Source: Arenicola marina (taxonomy: Eukaryota > Annelida > Polychaeta > Arenicolidae). Taken from it: a DNA stretch of 64,000 bases. A model generated the notes under the pieces. The model saw only the letters and a program-made list of their open reading frames with translations, made no database searches and was not told the DNA's origin. How positions within the stretch are numbered: the first letter of the stretch is position 1; every line of letters starts with the position of its first letter. A program made the translations under genes and the position numbers. The stretch is from assembly GCA_964019135.1 (NCBI GenBank), contig OZ025255.1, positions 6,200,001 to 6,264,000 on the forward strand. The letters are read 5' to 3'. Below are positions 1 to 10,753 of this stretch, in pieces.

Positions 1-405
1 AAACTGATCAAGGCCATCGGTGCCAACAAGAGCGAACGAGCCATGACGCGCGTCACAGGGGCTGCGGACGCTATCAACGATATATGTGACAAAGTGGAGG
101 AAAGCCGGAACATCCGTGCCAAAACTTCCAGACATACGAAGCCAATCGATGACAAGACCAAGGATTAAATTTACACAGTATACAGGAGTTTGCGCCCGTT
201 CAGGTACACGCATGGAAGAAGTTGTCCTGGATACAATGACATTGATGCTTCACCAATCCTGCCGCGTGATGCTGAATCCATGAAGCGGAGAATTAATCAG
301 ATCATTACGAGACTAACTCAAGGACTGGCCGTCACAGCGGACGACGATGATGACACGGATAATGATGGCGAATCTGATGATGACGCTGACTTGCCGCATC
401 TGTGA
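1..405 (+). pseudogene. 3' end of an unrecognised gene, one in-frame stop
   Basis: Frame 1 is open from the window edge to a TAA at 166-168, continues open after it, and ends in a TGA at 403-405. The part before the stop is basic and hydrophilic. The part after it holds a helix-like stretch (NQIITRLTQGL) and an acidic tail of D, E and S (ADDDDDTDNDGESDDDAD). Composition on both sides of the TAA looks coding and continuous, so I read one gene end with a single nonsense codon rather than two genes. I see no splice pair that would remove the stop. The family is not recognised. The gene starts outside the window. Confidence 0.4.
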
Positions 406-911
406 GGATCCAACGTCACTATCATTTCTGTGTCCTACACGTGTATATGTATGTGTACATGTTCACTGTTATGACATTTTCGCGAATAAGGAAGTGAAAA
501 AACCAAAGCAAGAAAGATTTGGTTAAGGTTTGCCTTATTTCATATCGATATGTAGACGTGGTGAAGATTTTTGACACAGTCTGCTCAGATTTTATGATAT
601 TGTATTTGCTATACATTTGCTATACATAGTTATATGGGTATCAAATAAAATTAGTAAAATCGTGACATATTTCGTAGGGCTCATTTGATATGCTTCATGT
701 TGTGGACCTTATAGACCTATCTGGCTATGTCGCACACGACTGCACCACCAGTTATCAAGCCTCTAAAAATGCTTATATAAAGATCTCTCAAGACTTAAGT
801 GAAGGATATGTATATATTCATTTCTATCGATACTGTAAGCATCATATGACGACTATGGGCAGTCTTATAGTCATAGGCACCGGTGCAATGCCAAAGTAAT
901 GCCATTTTCAG

Positions 912-2813
912 TTATTGCAAGGTGGAATGACCCGCAATTACATCAGCTGGTACACTACATGGACAGGTATTCTTACAAAATGCACAACATTTGCAACCTA
1001 TCACGCCGGCATCCTTTACAAAGCCAAAGTTCGACAACATGCTGTTTCGATAACATGATGACCAGTTCTCACAATATAACTCAATATCTTCTTTCAATCC
1101 TGGCAAGTTCTTGGCAATGTCATTGTTACTGTAGTAAAGAGCAGCAGAACTTTTCTGCCCTCTTCTCCCGGACCATCCTATTTCTTGCATATACTGAGAC
1201 AAATTCCTTGGAGTACGGGCATGTATTATCTGTGTAACATTCTCTGGATCAAAGCCCAGACCAGCAATAGAAGTAGTAAGAACAAGTCTTATGCGTGGGT
1301 TAGGCTTCTTCAATTCCTTGACAGTGGTTGACATGACATAAGGGTCTTGTCCAGAACAAAGAGCACTGTAACATGCTGAATCTATGTCTGGATGGTTAAA
1401 TAAAGTATTCAAGTACATGAGAGCTTCACTCATATAGTAGACAGGTAAAAACAAAAGTGTCACCGGATAATCTTGCCTCTTCTTATGAAGTGCATGACAT
1501 TGTTCTTGAAAAATATCCTCGTATGCCTTCAGAGCATCTGTTGTTGATGATTTCTTCACCTTGTCCAGATATATGTTGCACTTGTCAGGATTTACTTCAA
1601 TGACATGATGTGACTGTAACCCCAATATTTTGGGCAATCTGATTTTCTGATCTTTTGTTAGAGTTCCACTAAGGGCAACAAAAGGTACCGCTGGAATGAA
1701 TGCTTTCAATGTATCCAACTTCTTGAATGTACTCCTGAAATCTTCTCCCCTGCAATAAAAGATTCTATACACAAATATCTGTTGGTCTTCACATGTACCA
1801 GTAACAACATAAGAGTACTTCTCTAATACTTGGATACATGATAAAACAGCCACATATTTTGATAACTGGCATATCAACCTGTACAATGAATATACATTAT
1901 AATATTGAGAGTGGATGGATGGAGGGATGGGTGACAGGAATGAAGTCCTATGCCAGTAGCGAGGCACCTGCGACAGCTAGTTCCCTCAGACCCTTCACTT
2001 ACAGACACCATTTTATATCGAAGAGCAGGTTCTAGTGTTAAATATTTTCCAAATAATAATTGTATTTATGGCCATAATCTAAATGTATTGTTTGTAGTCC
2101 ATACAAAATATTACCAGCATATATAATTATGAAGAAAATTGCACTGCTTCAATAAGAACTCCAATATTTTTTCTCTCATCTATAACTTACACTTGGTAAA
2201 AAACAAAGTTGCTCCTACCAGATTGCCCGATTTGTTTTTTGTGGGGGGTAATAACCTAACTCCGCAAAATCAAACGGTCTTCAATTGAAATATTCAATTA
2301 CCTATCACTTACCCTATGCTTTATGAGGTGACATTCATCAATGATGACAGCGACAACATGTGAAGTAAATTCTTTGTCATCCAATAGTTGTCTGCCTGCT
2401 TCAGTATTTAAGATTGCTTCTGGATGGCGTAAAACAACTGAGAATTTTCCTTTACAGACATCTTCAAGCGAAGCAGTGGTCACCAGGTGTGTTTCTTCGT
2501 GTACTCCACCTTTAATATCCAACCTACATGCACTAATGCCATGTTTTTTCAAAGCGTCGATCTGATCTTCGTGGATCAAATTTAAGGGACTTTCCACCAA
2601 TACCACAGCTTTATCTACTTCTTGTCCCAATAATTCTGGTAACATATGAAAAAGAAGACATTTTCCGTATCCCACTGGAAGATTCACGACCAAGTCGCCT
2701 CTTTGGCGGACCAAATATTCAAGAGCCTCCAGCTGTTTTTCTTTTAAGACAATTTTGTCATCGTAATTTCTTACGACCTGTAATATATGAGATTGAACAG
2801 TCGACATGATCAA
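912..2813 (-). CDS. RecQ-like DEAH helicase, two exons, probably decaying
   Basis: A superfamily-2 DNA helicase of the RecQ-like type expanded in many invertebrates. Exon 1 (2813-2313, 167 aa) has a Q-motif-like KEKQLEAL, a Walker A variant PVGYGKC (residues 46-52) and motif II DECH (159-162), then a GTAAGT donor. Exon 2 (1749-912) follows a TTGCAG acceptor and carries motif III (VALSGTLT), motif V (LVLTTSIAGLGFD), motif VI (QEIGWSGRRGQ) and a C-terminal cysteine cluster (CKCCAFCKNTCPC). Two oddities: the literal GT-AG join is one base out of frame, in a run of Gs at the junction, and the first Arg of the usual GRAGRD motif is Trp. No zinc-binding RQC or HRDC domain follows, so the protein is short (~445 aa). 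The family is clear; whether the gene works is doubtful. Confidence 0.7.
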
Positions 2814-3003
2814 CGAACATGTATTCTGTCATGCAGGACCATGCAACGGAAGTAAACAAACCGCTTTTCTTGCGGCGGAATATATGTGGCTGCCGAACTA
2901 CGCACGTATTACGTATGCAAACGAAAGAGTACCGTATGATTAACCCACCATAATATTCTTACAAAGCGCCTGATGATGTGGATTTTCTCATCAAAGCTAG
3001 GTT

Positions 3004-3440
3004 CCCTGCTAAAAATGTCCTATAGAGTTTCTAAAGAACTCTACAGAAACTCTATAGAGCATGCAATGTTCTATAGCATTTCTATAGATGTCTTTATAGT
3101 GTCTCTATAGGACACAAATATTCTATAGACTTTCTATAGAGCATGCAGTGTTCTATAGCGTTTCTATAGATGTCTTTATAGTGGGTCTATAGGACACAAA
3201 TATTCTATAGCCTTTCTATAGAGTATGCAGTGTTCTATAGTGATTCTAGAGATGTCTTTATAGTGTCTCTATAGGACACAAATATTCTATAGACTTTCTA
3301 TAGAGCATGCAGTGTTCTATAGATGTCTTTATAGTGTTTCTATAGGACAAATATTCTGTAGAATTGCTATGAAACACTGTTCTATATCATTTTTAAGATA
3401 CGTACATGGCGTCTCTATAGAACATATTCAATAGAATCTG
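3004..3440. repeat. CTATAG-rich minisatellite, ~82-bp unit
   Basis: About five diverged units, each containing several CTATAG/TCTATAGA palindromes. The array starts at CCCTGCTAAAAATGT (3004), which is the reverse complement of the end of the second CTATAG array at 16,407-16,421. The two look like members of one repeat family in opposite orientation. Confidence 0.75.
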
Positions 3441-4927
3441 GTCGATATCGATTCAGACACACTGGTGAATGAAATCCTAAGTAGAGAGACTTCGTACTTT
3501 GGGCAGATGAACAAATTTAAAATGGAAGATATGTCCCCAGTGGGCACACCGCCGTCGTAAACTCGTCGCTAAACGTCGCTAAACATCGAGACCCCGTCAG
3601 ATGTTCGTCCATAATCCGTTATCATTAGATCGACGCACCTTGGGTGGGTGCCTAATCATACATTTTTAGTGATTGGATTCAAATAGATGGCGCAGCTATG
3701 ACAGTTCACTGATTATTAAAGACCTCTTGTCTTTGTCTGATAGGTGTCTATCACCCTATCACGGTATCGCGCGACTTCCTGATAACGTAAAATGCGAACA
3801 CACAATAATTAAATATATATTCCTTCAGTTCCATACACTACATATATTGTAACACCAAGTTTCAATTACCACCTTTGTGGCAACGTAGCTTTTTTATATG
3901 GGTGTTACAGCAGGTCTAAAAGTATAACACCAGTAGGCCTATTCCCACGCATGTCCTGACACAATTAAGTGATTCAGTACCCCATGCACCCTCGCATCAC
4001 TCCATCCCAGTATAATTCCTTCTAAAACGGACAGCAACGTTGCAACACCAGTGAGATTTGTAGTGTGACACAGGCGCTCAGATCAGTTAACACGAAAACT
4101 ACCTGTGCAGCGTGCCAAAGCGCGCGAAGTACGCGAACCAGAGCATCACCGTGATTGTGCTGCCACCTTGCGGAGATATTGGTTGCAGATCGTACTGCGC
4201 ATGCGCCAAGTTTAAAAATATTGCGGAAAGGCAAACCGAATCCAAAGTTACATGTACATATGAGCTACAAATTCACGAATATTTGCTTACATATATAGCT
4301 GAAAAGTATTCATTTATAAATATCTCATTGTGTAGCACCTGAAGAAACCCAGGTTTGAACGTGACATCATAAATTAAGGCCAGAAGAAGATTTTATAAAT
4401 TGTGTTTTGTTTTTTACAAGACTTGCCACTTTTTCGCATACACTACAGGCTACACCTACTACGCCTAGCCTACTGGCTCCCGGCTGGCTGTAGCCTACGC
4501 TATAGGCTACAGTAAGTATAGTACTGGCGTTTAATGATGCCGACCATGGGACTTCTATTATGAACCAAGCACCTGTATGCAGTCGAGAAGTGGAAGTGAC
4601 ACAACTCATTTCTCTTAATTTGCAGGTAGGTAAAGCAACTAATTTTTTAAGTCAAGCTTGGGCCGGGGTAGTTGTGATCCCCAGCGTTGAAATTATTCAT
4701 ATGCTGAAGATCGCAGCTATGGCCGGGGCTAAAGTCATATTTATACCGTAATTTCTGCTGTATAAGTCATAGCTTTTTTTCCTCGCTGCCAAGGAGTACG
4801 ACTTATACACCAGTATATGACAGTGTGTCTGCTGGAGCATTAGCATGAAGAAATATTGTTTATATTATAAAAAAAACAGATAAAATGGCAGCACAATCGT
4901 ACGTTTTCATATCTTCATAGTCTTATA
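3441..4927. other. No gene seen
   Basis: AT-rich DNA with only short shadow ORFs. I see no domain, splice pattern or repeat array that I can support. Confidence 0.5.
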
Positions 4928-5177
4928 TCACTCAAAATACATTATAGTTTTAGTGAAAACCTATACACGATGGCTAGATACAAGTTATGACTATAATATG
5001 ACTATTGTTGAGTGATTACAGCAAATATGGGCAGAAACTTCACTCTACAGCATTTCACTCAAAATACATTAGTTTTAGTGAAAATCTATACACGATGGCT
5101 AGATACAAGTTATGACTATAATATGACTGTTGAGTGATTATAGCAAATATGGGCAGAAAATTTACTCTACAGCATTT
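4928..5177. repeat. Tandem duplication, 127-bp period
   Basis: Two copies start at 4928 and 5055 with TCACTCAAAATACATTA. Both continue through the same text (ACACGATGGCTAGATACAAG), differing by small indels. It lies just outside the gypsy insertion. Confidence 0.8.
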
Positions 5178-5483
5178 ATGAATCCGATTTTGTCATAATT
5201 TGGTAATGAGAGTTAAAGGAAACAAATATATATCAATTTTCTGTCCACCAAACAGCATTCAGTTATAGAAGAATGTTAACCTGTCAGAGAATTGCTATAC
5301 CGGGTGATGATATCACATGGACAAGTGTAGCTTTCCTGTGTACTACATCATCAAAATGTGCACCTTTCAGTCGTTTTTTACCTATAGCATATGCTGTAAT
5401 TAACTTTTATTTTGAGATGGACAAGGTCAGCAGATATTGTTCAGATTTTGTGAATACTTCACATTTTAGTGCATCATAACAAG

Positions 5484-6144
5484 TGTGACAGTTGGCGGCC
5501 GGCTGTGAAAGCAGGCCACCGTCACGAGGAAATGAGAACAACTGAGGTGGCGGTCAAGAGGTTTATTTACCTGTATGGTGAATAAATACAGATAGAACAT
5601 AAAACAAATGAATGATCAGCCGTTGACGGTCTGTCCACGGCTACGAATAGAGAGGAAGTGAAGTTTATTACACGCTGCTTACATGAGAACTGTATCGTCA
5701 CTGATGTGCATAAGACTAATACTATTATATAAACAATAAGATACCGTTTAAACTAGTTCTCATAATTATGTAATAATGAACGAGAGTATGAGTTGAAAGT
5801 GAAATGAAAATGAGAGGCACATACCTGTATGGTGAATAAATACAGATAGAACATAAAACAAATGAATGATCAGCCGTTGACGGTCTGTCCACGGCTACGA
5901 ATAGAGAGGAAGTGAAGTAAGTTAGGCTTTCAAACCAGCGTCACATGCCACTTCTCTCTGATGACCAATGAGGGATGAATATGGTGTGACTGACCAATGA
6001 GATGTGGTTATAGCGGGTAGTCATGACTACATGATAACAATTATGGAGTCACCTAGTGAGAGAATGAAACTATGGAAAGCCAATGAACTAATGTTATATT
6101 GTTATAATGCTATGGAAGACCACTCAAATAATAATCCTGCTACA
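5484..6144 (-). repeat. 3' LTR of the gypsy element
   Basis: 661 bp, starting TGTAGCAGG and ending CTGTCACA when read on the minus strand. It contains a 95-bp direct repeat (5569-5663 and 5823-5917), separated by about 160 bp. AATAAA signals in element orientation lie near 5662-5668 and 5561-5570. Just inside the element, next to this LTR, a short G-rich stretch ending GGGGGCAT is the likely polypurine tract. Confidence 0.95.
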
Positions 6145-6409
6145 ATGCCCCCGGGGTTAAAATCATGTCGTCCCTTGATATGACTAGTGATATCTTGTTG
6201 AAAAAGAATAAAAAGAACATTAGTAGCTTCTGTTACAAAATTCCACCTAAACTACTTGCGGAATGCTTCAGCATCTGTAGTATAAATAATCAATACTGCG
6301 TGTTGTCATGTAGTAGCTCACGGCGTAACTACATGAGTACATTATACATATATCATCAGCATCGACAGATTGATTTAATACACTTATACATTCACATTCA
6401 TAAGACCAT

Positions 6410-9400
6410 TCATACAAATATTTCTTGCTCTTGCTCGTCGCTCTCTACGACCATTGCGTGAGACTGAGCAAAATCGTTAGACGTGAACCAGTCTGGGCGG
6501 CGAGTTGTGCGCCCTGAGCGACGCGGCACCGCCTCGAAATCTATACCAATATCTGGAGGACCAGGCTCTCTACCATCTGCGTGAGCCTCAGTCGCAGCTT
6601 CAGCCTCAGGTTCAGCCGGCTGATGGCTTTCACTCGAAGACATTAGTCCTTCCTGTCCACTATATACACTATTTACATCATGAGCTATAGCTATATCTGT
6701 CGTCCCTGCAGTCTCCTCCACAGCGGTAACTCCAACTTCTAGAGTATCCACTGGCGGGTTCACTGGCAATTGTACACCTCCGACAACCTCAGTGGGTTGG
6801 TCAAGTGATTGTAAGGGCAACTGTGACTGGCTTTGTCTAGTCACTCTAGTTGGTGCCTTATACGACAAACTGAACTCAACCTCAGAGTCTGACGTATCAC
6901 TGAGGTCAACGTCCTTGTTACTTGGTCGTTTGCTAGGCGCGACTGACACCTTTGCGACACTGCCAGACGCAGTGTCAAGTGAACCGATAGGTAATAGCAT
7001 ATTTCTATGCAAAGTCCTAATTTTCCCGCCTTCCTTCCGTACCTTGTATACAGGGATTGCGTCATTGGGCTGTTTTAGCACAATATAGGCCTCATCGGAC
7101 CAGCGATTAGCCAGTTTATGGGGTCCTTCCATCCCAGTCACCTTCACCAGCACCCGATCCCCCGCAGATAACGTTACATTGGTAAGTAATCGACGGGCAT
7201 CATAATTACTTTTCTGTCGGTCTTGTTGCGTATCTATCCGACACGCTGCGACCTTGTACGCGTAATCTAATCGCGCTTTTAACTTGTTGACGTAATCGGT
7301 ATGATACTGGTGGTGAATAGCTTCTTCTTCGCGAACGCCTATAGCAATGTCGACGGGTAGCCGAGGCTGCCTGCCAAACATTAAGAAGAAGGGGGAAAAG
7401 CCAGTGGTATCATTCTTGGTACAGTTATAAGCATATACTAGAGGCGATACGAAGTCCTTCCAATTGTACTTTTGCGTTGGCGATAGAGTACCTAGCATGC
7501 CGAGTAATGTGGCGTTAAATCTCTCAACCTGGCCATTACCCATGGCGTGATAGGGAGTGGTTCTGGACTTCCTGAGGTTACACAATTTGCACATTTCAGC
7601 AATGACACGGGACTCAAAATTCCGTCCTTGGTCGCTATGCAGTTTCTCGGGTAGGCCATATGTAGTCACAAACGTCTTAAAAAGAGCATTCGCAGTAGTG
7701 CGAGCCGTCTGGTCTTTAGTCGGGATTGCCATCGCGAAACGCGTAAAATGGTCTGTAATTACCAGTACGTCTTTGACTTTGCCTTTAGACTCCTCTAGTG
7801 ATAAGAAATCCATGCATAGCAGTTCTAGCGGTCGTGTTGTCTTAATGGTGATTAATGGCACCGTTTGCGTCTTGGATTTACGCTTTATGCATGTCATGCA
7901 TCTTTTAATATGATCGTCAGCGTCTCGTGACATGCCAGTCCAGTAATACCGTTGTTGTAAGAGATCAATGATCTTGTCTCGGCCCAAATGACCTATATCA
8001 TCATGTACCCCTCGCAGGGCAGTCCTACGAAAATGATTTGGTAAAATCAGTTGGAAAATCTCCTCCTCGTGGTGAAGACGTTTCCGATATAGCACTCCGT
8101 TTCGGAAGACCAGAGAATCAGAATGGCGTAAGAGAGCTCTTACATTGGGATCAACACTTCCAGTCGTATCTCCTCTCAGAGATTTGATGACAGCTGAAAT
8201 AGCTGGATCCGTCGATTGCCATTTTATCCAATCATTTGCTGTCAATGTCGGTAAAGGGGTAGTTGTTAACTGTTCCACAGCTGATGGGGTCGTTAATAAC
8301 GTTTCTACACTAGGAACACACTGAGAATGACAGATTGCAGACGTCACCTCAGCTGTTATCGTAGACGGCATCCTTGAGAGGGCGTCTGCATCTACGTTAG
8401 ACTTCCCACTTCGATATTTTATTTCAAAGTCAAAGTTAGCGAGGGCAGACAACCATCTATGGCCCGTGGCATCAAGGCGAGCGGTCGTTAGTACATAAGT
8501 CAAGGGGTTATTGTCCGTCATAACGACAAATTTTGATCCGTACAAATAGTCCTTGAACTTATCGGTGACTGCCCACTTTAATGCCAAGAATTCTAGCTTA
8601 TGAGCCGCATAATTCTTCTCTGATGGAGACAGACCTCTACTCGCATATGCTATGACACGGTCAATTCCATCTTGCTCTTGATAAAGTACAGCCCCGAGAC
8701 CTTGCATACTGGCATCGGTGTGCACCTTGAAAGGTAGGTCAAAATTGGCATAGCTGAGAATTGGAGCCGACGTAAGGACCTGTTTCAGTTCCTGAAAAGA
8801 GCGTTGCTGCGCTACATCCCAACAGAACAAAGTCTTTGTTTTGCCCTTCGGGGGTCCTTTTAAGAGATCATACAAGGGTCTCGATATCTTGGCGTACCCC
8901 TTCACAAATCTACGGTAAAAACCGGTAAATCCCAAAAACCTTCTGAGATCTTTGACATCAGCCGGGGCGGGCCAGTCTTTGACCACACTTATTTTCTCGG
9001 GATCAGTGTGTATACCTCGCTCCGAGATAACATGTCCAAGGCATTTTACAGAGCTTTGCAGGAATGAACATTTAGATGGCTTGAGTTTAAGGCCATGTTC
9101 CTGCAATCGCTGGAAGATACGCTCTAGTCTCTGTAAATGCTCTTCGAGCGTAGATGAGTAGACTATAATATCGTCTAGGTACAACAAACATTCTGTGAGA
9201 TGCAAATCACCCATACATTTTTCCATTAGACGCTGGAAGGTAGCCGGGGCATTGGTTAGGCCGAACGGCATGCGGTTAAATTCCCAGAAGCCTAACGGAC
9301 CTGCGGTAAAGGCAGTCTTTTCTTTGTCACGTTCCCTCACTTTCACTTGCCAATATCCAGATTTGAGATCTAAGCAAGAGAAGTAACGGGCTCCTGAGAG

Positions 9401-10753
9401 TGCATCTAATGTCTCTTCAATTCTGGGGATTGAATGAGCGTCCTTCACTGTACGGGCATTTAGCTTCCGGTAGTCAATACAAAATCGTAGACTTTGATCT
9501 TTCTTTCTCACTAAGACTACAGGTGAAGCAAATGGACTGTTACTATGTCGGATCACGCCACAATCCAGCATATTACAAAGATGTTCCCGGACTTCCTGAT
9601 ACATATTGGGAGGAACTCTTCTGTATCTTTCCTTGAATGGGACATCATCGTGTAAAAGGATAGGGTGCTCGACGGCCTCAGTACATCCTAAGTCATTATC
9701 TGTGGTTGAAAACACATCTTTCCACTTCACTAACAACCGGGCTAAATGTTCCTGGGTATCCACCTTCGAGCTGAACAAAGACAGAAACTCCGAGTCTGGA
9801 TCAGAGTGTTCCGTTGAACCGGAAACTTCCTGCATTTGGGCTGATACAGAGGTGATCGGCTTTGGTACCATGGCAACGGGAGTTAGTTCACACAACGATG
9901 ACTTGGCAGGGATGATTACATCATGCCTCGTCATATTGTGTATCTTGATAGGTATACGCGTACACGTATTAGAATAAGATTCTGTGTGTTGTACTGAAGG
10001 AACAAGCATTAGACCTTTGGGTAAGGATTGCGATTTGCCTTCTTCAGTCAGAGTCAGTAGCTTCCCTACATCCCCTGCGCGTACTGAGCCATGAACGGTA
10101 ACTTGCATATTCCCAGGAATAAGAACCTGCTTGAGGCATTTAACTTCCCCGATCGTAGAATCTGGAGAGTCTAAACACTTCCGCGTTTGTAACACCCGAG
10201 CTGCTGCTTGCCAGGCATCAGCGCCTGGGGCATCACTGTGTAGTGGACCAAAGTTAAAATCAGGATCAAAGACACGACAAAGTACGTTTGTACCAACAAC
10301 AAGCGGAACCTGTCTGTTATATCGAGTCTGATCTACAACAAGTACAGGTGTTAGGATATCAACATGTTTGCCAAATACATCGAATCCCAATTCCAATTCT
10401 ACAACACCTCTAAAAGCAAGCTGGTGTCCTCCTGCACTCTCAACGTTTAGCAGGGTTGAGACCGGCAAAACATCAAGTTCAGGAAACTGTTCGTCTAGGA
10501 ACGAAGATCCAACTGTGGTAACCTGGGAGCCTGTATCTAAGAGGGACATACAATCCTTACTGTAGACTTTGATATGTACCTCATTGGCTCCACCGACTAA
10601 CTGGGCTCGAGATTCAACTTTCACTGTGGTGGGGCCAGCATTTGTACACCCTCGCTTTCGCCCCTTTGAGAGAGTGTCTGGGAGTTTAAAGAATAGCCTT
10701 CCTTGTGAAAGCGAGCTCTGCATCTGTATTGTGTGTGTCCAAACCGGGCACAA
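6410..10753 (-). CDS. pol: Pol polyprotein: protease-RT-RNase H-integrase
   Basis: A 1,447-aa open Pol. Aspartic protease: DTGSQ at 73-77. Reverse transcriptase: about 370-600, with the catalytic YLDD at 525-528 and the LDLKSGYWQV motif at 461-470. RNase H: D680 (HTDAS), E721, D747 (MTDN) and the DADALSR end. Integrase: HHCC zinc finger H917, H922, C952, C955, then the DDE triad D982, D1041 and E1077 (GNGQVERFN). A long acidic, proline-rich tail (about 1200-1447) has no chromodomain that I can see. The ATG shown lies inside the Gag overlap; the natural product is most likely a -1 frameshift fusion, so the first residues may not be used. All catalytic residues are present. Confidence 0.95.
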   Translation of the reverse strand: MCPVWTHTIQMQSSLSQGRLFFKLPDTLSKGRKRGCTNAGPTTVKVESRAQLVGGANEVHIKVYSKDCMSLLDTGSQVTTVGSSFLDEQFPELDVLPVSTLLNVESAGGHQLAFRGVVELELGFDVFGKHVDILTPVLVVDQTRYNRQVPLVVGTNVLCRVFDPDFNFGPLHSDAPGADAWQAAARVLQTRKCLDSPDSTIGEVKCLKQVLIPGNMQVTVHGSVRAGDVGKLLTLTEEGKSQSLPKGLMLVPSVQHTESYSNTCTRIPIKIHNMTRHDVIIPAKSSLCELTPVAMVPKPITSVSAQMQEVSGSTEHSDPDSEFLSLFSSKVDTQEHLARLLVKWKDVFSTTDNDLGCTEAVEHPILLHDDVPFKERYRRVPPNMYQEVREHLCNMLDCGVIRHSNSPFASPVVLVRKKDQSLRFCIDYRKLNARTVKDAHSIPRIEETLDALSGARYFSCLDLKSGYWQVKVRERDKEKTAFTAGPLGFWEFNRMPFGLTNAPATFQRLMEKCMGDLHLTECLLYLDDIIVYSSTLEEHLQRLERIFQRLQEHGLKLKPSKCSFLQSSVKCLGHVISERGIHTDPEKISVVKDWPAPADVKDLRRFLGFTGFYRRFVKGYAKISRPLYDLLKGPPKGKTKTLFCWDVAQQRSFQELKQVLTSAPILSYANFDLPFKVHTDASMQGLGAVLYQEQDGIDRVIAYASRGLSPSEKNYAAHKLEFLALKWAVTDKFKDYLYGSKFVVMTDNNPLTYVLTTARLDATGHRWLSALANFDFEIKYRSGKSNVDADALSRMPSTITAEVTSAICHSQCVPSVETLLTTPSAVEQLTTTPLPTLTANDWIKWQSTDPAISAVIKSLRGDTTGSVDPNVRALLRHSDSLVFRNGVLYRKRLHHEEEIFQLILPNHFRRTALRGVHDDIGHLGRDKIIDLLQQRYYWTGMSRDADDHIKRCMTCIKRKSKTQTVPLITIKTTRPLELLCMDFLSLEESKGKVKDVLVITDHFTRFAMAIPTKDQTARTTANALFKTFVTTYGLPEKLHSDQGRNFESRVIAEMCKLCNLRKSRTTPYHAMGNGQVERFNATLLGMLGTLSPTQKYNWKDFVSPLVYAYNCTKNDTTGFSPFFLMFGRQPRLPVDIAIGVREEEAIHHQYHTDYVNKLKARLDYAYKVAACRIDTQQDRQKSNYDARRLLTNVTLSAGDRVLVKVTGMEGPHKLANRWSDEAYIVLKQPNDAIPVYKVRKEGGKIRTLHRNMLLPIGSLDTASGSVAKVSVAPSKRPSNKDVDLSDTSDSEVEFSLSYKAPTRVTRQSQSQLPLQSLDQPTEVVGGVQLPVNPPVDTLEVGVTAVEETAGTTDIAIAHDVNSVYSGQEGLMSSSESHQPAEPEAEAATEAHADGREPGPPDIGIDFEAVPRRSGRTTRRPDWFTSNDFAQSHAMVVESDEQEQEIFV

